This document shows positions 6,519-10,889 of a stretch of 10,889 bases of DNA, one piece after another. Position 1 is the first letter of the stretch; each line of letters opens with the position of its first letter. This stretch comes from Faecalibacterium sp. UBA7177 (GTDB taxonomy: Bacteria; Bacillota; Clostridia; Oscillospirales; Ruminococcaceae). Made by a program: the position numbers and the translations under genes. The notes under the pieces are model-generated. The model ran no database searches. It was not told the origin of the DNA and saw only the letters and a list, made by a program, of their open reading frames with translations. The stretch covers positions 1-10,889 of the forward strand of contig DKVN01000021.1 of assembly GCA_002491225.1 (NCBI GenBank), in the 5' to 3' direction.

Positions 6519-7991
6519 TCAGCGCAGCGCCTCCTCGAGGGCCTCGGTGACGATGGTGAGGGCCTTGACGCGGGCGTATTTTTTATCCACCGACTCGATG
6601 ATGTGCCAGGGGGCGTTGAGGGTGCTGGTTTTTTGCAGCATCTCGTTGACCGCCTGCTCGTAGGCGTCCCACTTTTCGCGGTTGCGCCAGTCCTCATCGG
6701 TGATCTTCCACTGCTTTTCGGGGGTGTTCTGCCGCTCGGTAAAGCGGGCCAGCTGGGTGTCCTTGTCGATCTGTACCCAGAACTTGAGCACCACCGCGCC
6801 CCAGTCGGTGAGCTCCTTTTCAAACTCGTTGATCTCGTTGTAGGCGCGCTTCCAGTCGCTCTCGGTGCAAAAGCCCTCCAGCCGCTCGACCATCACCCGG
6901 CCATACCAGGTGCGGTCAAAGATGGCGATGTGCCCGGTTTTGGGCAGCGCGCGCCAGAACCGCCAGAGGTAGTGGCGGGCCAGCTCGTGCGGCTCGGGGC
7001 TGGCGATCGGGATCACCTCGTAGCCGCGGGGGTCGAGCGCGGCGGTGAGCCGCTTGATGTTGCCGCCCTTGCCCGCGGCGTCCCAGCCCTCGTAGCCGAT
7101 CACCACCGGCACCTTTTTGCGGTAGAGCCGGTTGTGCAGCTCGCCCAGATGGGCCTGCAGCTTTTTGAGGGTTTCGTCGTATTCCTTTTCGGTAAGGCTC
7201 TTATCGAGCGGGACATCGGCCAAGAGCGGCATCGGGCGCAGCGCAAACTGCCGCTGGGCGATGAGGCCCTTGCCGGGGCGCTGGGCGAGGGCCGCCTCGA
7301 TGGCGTCGGTGAGCAGGGTGCAGACGGCCAGCTCGGCCCGCTTTTTGTGGGCGGCGTCGATGATCTGCCAGGGGGCGTAGGCGGTGTTGGTGGTCTCGAG
7401 GGCGCTGTCGTAGGCGGCAAAGCATTTTTTGTAGTGGCGGCTCTGCCAGGCGTCGTACTCGTCCACCCGCCAGGCGGTGTCCTTGTCCGCGGCGAGGGCC
7501 TCGAGGCGGGATTTCTGCTCGTCCCTGTCGATCTGCAAAAAGATCTTGACCAGCAGATAGCCGCCGGCTGCCAGCTGCCGCTCGAAGGTGTTGAGGCTTT
7601 CGAGCCGGGCGGCGTACTCGTCATCGTCCAGGCGGCCCTCCAAACGGGCGCGGACCGTCTCATCCAGCCAGCCGGAATCGAGAAAGACGAACTTGCCCGC
7701 CTCCGGGATCACGTTAAAATAGCGCCACAAAAAGGGCTTGCGGCGGTCCTCTCCGGTGGGGACGGCCATGCTGTGCACCTTGAAAAAGCGGGGGTCGATC
7801 TGCTGAATGGTGCGGTTGATCAGCCGCCCCTTGCCCGCGCCGCCCCAGCCCTCGAAGAGCACCAGCACCGGCAGCTTGGCCGCCTTGATGCGCTGCAGCT
7901 GGCCCGAGAGCTGCTTGCGGCGCTGGGCAAGCCGGGCGGACAGCTCCGGCCCGGGGGCCGGGTGGGGGCTGGAGACGAATTCCTGTAACAT
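6519..7991 (-). CDS. pap: Polyphosphate:AMP phosphotransferase (two-domain PPK2, class II)
   Basis: 490 aa, the usual length for fused two-domain PPK2 enzymes, which transfer phosphate from polyphosphate to AMP to make ADP in the cytosol. Two P-loop domains are visible. The N-terminal one has GWGGAGKG (48-55) but LDSGWLDE (104-111) where the catalytic Walker B/lid region should be. The C-terminal one has GWDAAGKG (302-309), the FDRTWYGRVMVERLEG segment (358-373) and the downstream KFWVQIDKDTQ stretch (403-413). This matches the known pattern in which the second domain holds the conserved catalytic residues. ATG at 7991 follows AAAGGAG (8001-8007) by 9 nt. It lies 50 bp downstream of the methyltransferase gene and 56 bp upstream of the membrane glycosyltransferase gene. 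The pap symbol is a family name; single-substrate specificity is not proven here. Confidence 0.92.
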   Translation of the reverse strand: MLQEFVSSPHPAPGPELSARLAQRRKQLSGQLQRIKAAKLPVLVLFEGWGGAGKGRLINRTIQQIDPRFFKVHSMAVPTGEDRRKPFLWRYFNVIPEAGKFVFLDSGWLDETVRARLEGRLDDDEYAARLESLNTFERQLAAGGYLLVKIFLQIDRDEQKSRLEALAADKDTAWRVDEYDAWQSRHYKKCFAAYDSALETTNTAYAPWQIIDAAHKKRAELAVCTLLTDAIEAALAQRPGKGLIAQRQFALRPMPLLADVPLDKSLTEKEYDETLKKLQAHLGELHNRLYRKKVPVVIGYEGWDAAGKGGNIKRLTAALDPRGYEVIPIASPEPHELARHYLWRFWRALPKTGHIAIFDRTWYGRVMVERLEGFCTESDWKRAYNEINEFEKELTDWGAVVLKFWVQIDKDTQLARFTERQNTPEKQWKITDEDWRNREKWDAYEQAVNEMLQKTSTLNAPWHIIESVDKKYARVKALTIVTEALEEALR

Positions 7992-8010
7992 CTGAAAAAA
8001 CTCCTTTGCG

Positions 8011-8032
8011 GGCTGCCGAAACGCGGGCAGCC
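8011..8032 (-). other. Intergenic hairpin between methyltransferase and PPK2 genes
   Basis: GGCTGCC (8011-8017) and GGCAGCC (8026-8032) form a 7-bp stem with an 8-nt loop, between the methyltransferase stop and the PPK2 Shine-Dalgarno. No U-run follows the stem directly (the T6 comes only after the Shine-Dalgarno), so it more likely marks an mRNA processing or stability element than a terminator. Confidence 0.45.
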
Positions 8033-8041
8033 GGAACTGCT

Positions 8042-9217
8042 TTATTTTGCCGGGCTTTTTTTGGCAGCCGGGGCAGCGGGGCCGCCGGGCTTTCCGCGGT
8101 GCGGTGCGTCGAAATACATATACACCTGGCAGGGGATCATGCCGTTGTAGAGCTTGCGGCGGCGGTTTGCGCGCTGGCCGTAGTGGGCCTCGAACTCGGC
8201 GTCTGCCGTGATGACGTACACCCCCGCCGCGGGGTGGGCGCGCAGCCGCTCGCCGAGGATTTTGGCGAGGGCGGCGGCGGTGTCAAGGTCGCCCAATCGC
8301 TCGCCGTAGGGGGGATTGGTGAGGATGATGGCGTTTTGGGGCGGGGCGAAATCCCGCACATCCGCCTGCTCGAACCGGCAGCGGCTGCCCACCCCGGCGA
8401 GCTTTGCGTTCTGGTTGGCCAACTGGACGGCGGCAGGGTCGATGTCATAGCCGACCCCCTCAAAGGCAGCGTCCATTTTCGCCTCGGCGAGGCATTTTTC
8501 GCGCTGGGCGGCCCAAATTTCGGGCGGGACGAAGGCGTAATGCTCGGCGGCAAAGCGGCGGCGCAGGCCGGGCGCGATGTTGAGCGCCTTTTGGGCCGCC
8601 TCGATGATGAGGGTACCGCTGCCGCAGAAGGGGTCGAGGACGAGGCTGTCCCGCCGGACCCGGCCGAGGTCGGCAATGGCGGCGGCGAGGGTCTCCTTGA
8701 TGGGGGCCTCGGTGGCGTTGCGGCGGTAGCCGCGCTTGTGCAGCCCCTCGCCGGTGGTGTCCAGAAACAATTCTGCCTGATTTTTGCGGATGGAAAAGCG
8801 GATGCGGTACTCGCCGCCGCTCTCGGGCAGGGACTGCACCCGGTGGCCCCGGCGCAGCCGCTCGACCACCGCCTTTTTGACGACGCTCTGACAGGCGGGC
8901 ACGCTGGAGAGCTGGCTGGAAAGGCTGGAGCCCTTGACCGGGAAGCAGGCGTCGGCGGGCAGCAGCTCCTCCCAGGGGACCGAGGCCACCCCGTCGAAGA
9001 GCTCGTCAAAGGTGAGGACGGGCCAGCTTTTTAAGAGCAGCAGCACCCGCTCGGCACAGCGCAGGCCGAGGTTGGCGGCGGCGATGACCGAGGCGTCGCC
9101 CTCGAAGGCGATGCGGCCGTCGGTGACCTGAACGTTTTGGCCGCCGATGCGCTTAGCCTCGAAGGCGGCGGTGGACTCGGCGCCAAAATAGCAGGGGGCG
9201 ATGAGTTGATAGTTCAA
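8042..9217 (-). CDS. rlmL: THUMP-domain class I SAM RNA methyltransferase (RlmL N2-guanine type, YpsC-like)
   Basis: 391 aa, the length of the Firmicutes YpsC-type proteins. It has an N-terminal ferredoxin-like plus THUMP region (about 1-160) and a Rossmann methyltransferase domain (about 165-370). Motif I is DPFCGSGT (195-202). Motif IV is TNPPYGERLGD (300-310), the NPPY signature of N2-guanine RNA methyltransferases. The group includes the first half of E. coli RlmL, which makes m2G2445 in 23S rRNA; the RlmK half is absent here, as usual in Firmicutes. The C-terminal tail is Pro/Ala/Lys-rich and probably disordered. The start is TTG at 9217 with AAAGGAAG (9227-9234) 9 nt upstream, and the peptide begins MNYQLIAPCYFGAE as expected for the family. 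It lies 72 bp after hpf with no promoter or terminator seen between. The exact target nucleotide is inferred from the family. Confidence 0.9.
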   Translation of the reverse strand: MNYQLIAPCYFGAESTAAFEAKRIGGQNVQVTDGRIAFEGDASVIAAANLGLRCAERVLLLLKSWPVLTFDELFDGVASVPWEELLPADACFPVKGSSLSSQLSSVPACQSVVKKAVVERLRRGHRVQSLPESGGEYRIRFSIRKNQAELFLDTTGEGLHKRGYRRNATEAPIKETLAAAIADLGRVRRDSLVLDPFCGSGTLIIEAAQKALNIAPGLRRRFAAEHYAFVPPEIWAAQREKCLAEAKMDAAFEGVGYDIDPAAVQLANQNAKLAGVGSRCRFEQADVRDFAPPQNAIILTNPPYGERLGDLDTAAALAKILGERLRAHPAAGVYVITADAEFEAHYGQRANRRRKLYNGMIPCQVYMYFDAPHRGKPGGPAAPAAKKSPAK

Positions 9218-9226
9218 GGGTGGGTT

Positions 9227-9234
9227 CTTCCTTT
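9227..9234 (-). promoter_or_regulatory. Ribosome binding site supporting a TTG start at 9217
   Basis: Minus-strand AAAGGAAG is 9 nt from the TTG. The family-typical N-terminus starts exactly at this codon, and there is no alternative ATG nearby in frame. Confidence 0.65.
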
Positions 9235-9289
9235 CTGATCTTCGGACTTCTCTGCCCTATGCACCCATCGCCCCGCTGCCGTGCGAGGT

Positions 9290-9808
9290 TCAGGGCTCGG
9301 GCACCAGCAGGCCGTAGCTGCCGTGGGCGCGGCGGTAGACCGCCTCGATCTCGCCGGTGTCGACATTGCGGAAGAGGTAGAAGCTGTGGCCCAAAAGATC
9401 CATCTGCAAAATGGCCTCCTCGACCGTGCAGGGCTTGACCGAGAAGTGCTTTTCGCGGATGATCTCGTAGCCCTCCTCCTCGGCGGGGGCGGGGGTGGGC
9501 AGCTCGGCGGCGGCCTTGGTGAGCCGGTCGCCCAGACGCTTGCGGTTTTTGATGACCCGGCGCTCGAGCAGCTCGACCGCGTCGTCCAGCGCGTCCTCCA
9601 TGCGGGGGGCCATCTTTTCGGCCCGCACCGCAAAGCCCTTGTCGCGCAGCATGATCTCGACCGTCTGGCCGCTCTTTTCCACCGTGACCGTGACCTTGGC
9701 CGCGGCGTCCGGTGAGAAGAATTTATCCAGCTTCCCCAGCCGCTTTTCGGCGCGCGCGATGAAATCGGGTTTGAGGGTGACCTTGCGTCCGGTACAGGTG
9801 ATCTTCAT
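9290..9808 (-). CDS. hpf: Ribosome hibernation promoting factor, long form
   Basis: 172 aa. Residues 1-95 form the S30AE/YfiA domain (MKITCTGRKVTLKPDFIARA at the start, basic stretch around 84-95), which binds the 30S decoding region and blocks translation in dormant cells. A Pro/Ala/Glu linker (101-113) leads to a C-terminal domain (about 114-170) with VKPCTVEEAILQMDLLGHSF (124-143) and FRNVDTGEIEAVYRR (146-160). That domain makes the contact between two ribosomes in 100S dimers, as known for long HPF of Firmicutes. ATG at 9808 is preceded by GGGAGGT (9816-9822) with 7-nt spacing. A clear promoter lies at 9977-10007, so it appears to head the leftward operon with rlmL and the PPK2 gene. The leader is long and GC-rich. 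Confidence 0.95.
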   Translation of the reverse strand: MKITCTGRKVTLKPDFIARAEKRLGKLDKFFSPDAAAKVTVTVEKSGQTVEIMLRDKGFAVRAEKMAPRMEDALDDAVELLERRVIKNRKRLGDRLTKAAAELPTPAPAEEEGYEIIREKHFSVKPCTVEEAILQMDLLGHSFYLFRNVDTGEIEAVYRRAHGSYGLLVPEP

Positions 9809-9970
9809 GCGATTAACCTCCCTTTGGCGCGGCGGTGTGCCCGGATTTGGGCGCGCCGTCCGCGTTGCTCTGGCCGGGCCGCGCCTTCGCGCCGCGCCCG
9901 CTTGTCCGCTTTGGCGGGCTCGTTTGCCTGCGGGGGTGCGGGGTACGGCGGGGCGGTGCGGCCTTGCCTT
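9809..9970 (-). promoter_or_regulatory. Long GC-rich 5' leader of hpf
   Basis: About 160 nt separate the predicted transcription start from the hpf ATG, with no convincing gene inside. The octamer beside the ribosome binding site (GCCGCGCC in the RNA, plus positions 9826-9833) is perfectly complementary to two identical upstream octamers (9878-9885 and 9891-9898). Two alternative stems next to the Shine-Dalgarno are therefore possible. I recognise no known riboswitch class. High GC makes chance pairing likely. Confidence 0.35.
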
Positions 9971-9976
9971 GGGTCT

Positions 9977-10007
9977 ATTATACCAGATTGTGGGAGGGAT
10001 GTGTAAA
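9977..10007 (-). promoter_or_regulatory. Sigma-A promoter of hpf with extended -10
   Basis: On the minus strand, TATAAT (9977-9982) is preceded by TGG (9983-9985), giving TGGTATAAT, the same core as the fbp promoter. TTTACA (10002-10007) may serve as the -35, though its 19-bp spacing is longer than ideal. The element stands out as AT-rich within a GC-rich region and lies between the S1 gene's terminator and hpf. Transcription should start near 9970. Confidence 0.75.
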
Positions 10008-10089
10008 GTTTTTCAGCGATTTTGTGAAAACTTTGGTTTTTGCGCCGCGTGGGGGATGCGGGCGGGCCGGATGCGCCTGTCAGAGCCGA

Positions 10090-10130
10090 AAACAGGCACA
10101 GCGCCGGGGGCTCCGGCACTGTGCCTGTTT
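10090..10130 (-). terminator. Rho-independent terminator of the S1 gene
   Basis: CAGGCACAGCGCCGG (10093-10107) pairs with CCGGCACTGTGCCTG (10113-10127) around a 5-nt loop, extended by AAA/TTT to 18 bp. The one imperfect pair is U-G in minus-strand RNA but C-A in plus-strand RNA. The minus-strand stem is followed by TTTT, so it acts leftward. It begins 45 nt after the S1 stop codon and separates that gene from the hpf promoter. Confidence 0.8.
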
Positions 10131-10175
10131 GGGGTTGTGAAAACGCGGCGCACGGCGGGCGGGAAAAGGCCCCAG

Positions 10176-10655
10176 TCAGCGGCGGCGGGAGTAGCCGCCG
10201 CGGCGGCCTTCGGTGGCGCGCTTGAGGTCGGCGTTGTTCTCCTCGCTGCGGGTTTTCCAGCGGGCCATCATGTCCTCAAAGCTCATGTCGCCCTGGGGCG
10301 CCTGGGGCTTGGGCTGCCAGACCCGGCCGGTATCCGCGCGCTGGCCCCGGCCGCGCGGCGCGCCCGAGCGCTGGCCGCCTCCCTGCCGCTGGCCGCCCTG
10401 ACGCTCGCCGCGGGGCGGCGGGGGCAGGGTGCGCTTGATGGACAGGGCGATTTTGCCGTCCGGCGCGATGTTGATGACCTTGACCTTGACCGTCTGCCCC
10501 TCGGTGAGGACGGCGGCAAGGTCCTGAATGAACTCGTTTGAGACCTCGGAGATGTGCACCATGCCGGTTTTGCCCTCCGGCAGCGCGACGAAGGCACCGA
10601 ACTTTTTGATGCCGGTGACCTTGCCCTCGAGAATGCTTCCTACCTCTAACTGCAA
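10176..10655 (-). CDS. S1-domain RNA-binding protein (YabR / GSP13-like) with R/G/Q-rich tail
   Basis: 159 aa. A single S1 domain spans residues 3-74, with EGKVTGIKKFGAFVAL (10-25), GMVHISEVSNEFI (31-43) and DGKIALSIKR (66-75). Small S1 proteins of Firmicutes (YabR, YugI/GSP13, CvfD) bind RNA and associate with ribosomes. A low-complexity tail rich in Arg, Gly, Gln and Pro (about 76-120) follows, then a charged helix SFEDMMARWKTRSEENNADL (125-144) of the kind seen in clostridial members, and an Arg-rich end. I start it at the TTG at 10655, because the family begins LQLEVGSILEG and minus-strand GGGGG (10665-10669) is 9 nt upstream. Open frame continues to about 10883, and an ATG at 10730 is in frame but lacks a ribosome binding site and encodes unfamily-like sequence. 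It has its own terminator. Confidence 0.85.
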   Translation of the reverse strand: MQLEVGSILEGKVTGIKKFGAFVALPEGKTGMVHISEVSNEFIQDLAAVLTEGQTVKVKVINIAPDGKIALSIKRTLPPPPRGERQGGQRQGGGQRSGAPRGRGQRADTGRVWQPKPQAPQGDMSFEDMMARWKTRSEENNADLKRATEGRRGGYSRRR

Positions 10656-10664
10656 CGAATGTGA

Positions 10665-10669
10665 CCCCC
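10665..10669 (-). promoter_or_regulatory. Ribosome binding site supporting a TTG start at 10655
   Basis: The minus-strand GGGGG run is 9 nt from the TTG. It is a weaker match to the anti-Shine-Dalgarno than the others in the window, but the start of the S1 homology coincides with the TTG. The run abuts the tandem repeat at 10669-10692. Confidence 0.45.
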
Positions 10670-10692
10670 AACTGTTTTTGCAACTGTTTTTG
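10669..10692. repeat. Perfect tandem 12-bp repeat in the S1 gene leader
   Basis: CAACTGTTTTTG occurs twice in direct tandem (10669-10680 and 10681-10692). In the mRNA it reads CAAAAACAGUUG twice, immediately before the G-run used as ribosome binding site. It is A-rich and weakly structured, unlike its GC-rich surroundings. It could be a strand-slippage duplication or a protein-binding leader element. Confidence 0.7.
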
Positions 10693-10848
10693 TTTTGCGG
10701 CCCGACACAGAAAAGCTGCGTTTGGGCCATGGGTGGCAAAAGCCATCGCCCCCGGCGGGGCAGAGGCAGGGCTGCCGCAACTGACGCCCCGTGTGCCGGA
10801 TGCCGGGTGTTGTTGGCTTTTTCGGATGGGTTTCTATCCACAAAGGCC

Positions 10849-10867
10849 CCGCCGCTTATCGCGGCGG
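10849..10867 (-). other. Short GC-rich hairpin near the right edge
   Basis: CCGCCGC (10849-10855) and GCGGCGG (10861-10867) form a 7-bp stem with a 5-nt loop. Leftward it is followed by GGCCTTTG, a poor U-tract, so it is at best a weak terminator for a gene beyond the window. The rest of 10693-10889 shows no tRNA, no clear promoter and no convincing gene. Confidence 0.35.
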
Positions 10868-10889
10868 TGAGATGAGAAAACAAAGAGTC

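Noticed and set aside
5321..6823. A 500-codon - strand frame bridging the PPK2 end and the membrane glycosyltransferase gene
   Set aside because: It overlaps two better genes in another frame, and its product is Arg/Pro/Gly-rich and not membrane-like or domain-like.
6462..7988. A 508-codon open frame on the + strand opposite the PPK2 gene
   Set aside because: It is the antisense shadow of a strongly supported two-domain PPK2; its composition is low in recognisable motifs and long antisense frames are expected at this GC content.
8011..8032. Hairpin between rlmL and the PPK2 gene as a terminator
   Set aside because: Only 7 bp with no adjacent U-run; the T-run downstream lies after the Shine-Dalgarno of the next gene.
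10656..10883. N-terminal extension of the S1 protein up to 10883, including the ATG at 10730
   Set aside because: The added residues do not look like the S1 family, the ATG lacks a Shine-Dalgarno, and the tandem repeat and G-run fit a leader better.
1..10889. CRISPR array, insertion sequence, phage, toxin-antitoxin or tRNA genes
   Set aside because: No spaced direct repeats, transposase motifs, flanking inverted repeats or cloverleaf sequences were found on either strand; the only tandem repeat is the two-copy 12-mer at 10669-10692.

Overview
The window looks like chromosomal DNA of a high-GC anaerobic Gram-positive, most plausibly an Oscillospirales/Clostridia gut commensal (Faecalibacterium/Gemmiger/Subdoligranulum-like). 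This placement is inference. It rests on purine-rich Shine-Dalgarno sites, extended -10 promoters of the form TGGTATAAT, a long-form hibernation factor, the start of a class III fructose-bisphosphatase, an RlmL-type methyltransferase without the RlmK half, a short S1 protein ending in a basic tail, and an anaerobe-type radical SAM protein. I see no rRNA, tRNA, CRISPR array, insertion sequence or phage gene.

Left edge (1-240): the first 29 codons of a probable fbp run leftward. A radical SAM gene of the PflX type runs rightward. Between them a 29-bp palindrome carries one extended -10 element in each arm, which makes a compact divergent promoter.

Envelope block (about 1178-6462): three large polytopic membrane proteins with GT-C / PTPS-related character. 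The first (about 671 aa) follows pflX on the + strand and ends at a strong hairpin terminator. The other two lie on the - strand, overlap by 11 bp, and converge on that terminator. No cytosolic sugar-transferase or flippase gene is present, so the substrate and polymer are unknown.

Right block (6519-10655, all - strand): an S1 RNA-binding protein with its own terminator; then, from a clear extended -10 promoter, hpf (ribosome hibernation), an RlmL-like 23S rRNA guanine-N2 methyltransferase and a two-domain PPK2 polyphosphate:AMP phosphotransferase. This set probably continues into the two - strand membrane proteins, since gaps are 72, 50 and 56 bp, then an overlap, and no internal terminator is seen. 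The combined transcript would join ribosome dormancy, rRNA modification, polyphosphate-driven AMP recycling and envelope glycosylation.

Three of the - strand genes start with TTG behind good or fair Shine-Dalgarno sites. The long open frames opposite the real genes are GC-rich shadows. Most of the window is ordinary housekeeping sequence. The items most worth a second look are the divergent promoter palindrome, the membrane-protein cluster, the hpf-PPK2 linkage and the repeat-bearing S1 leader.
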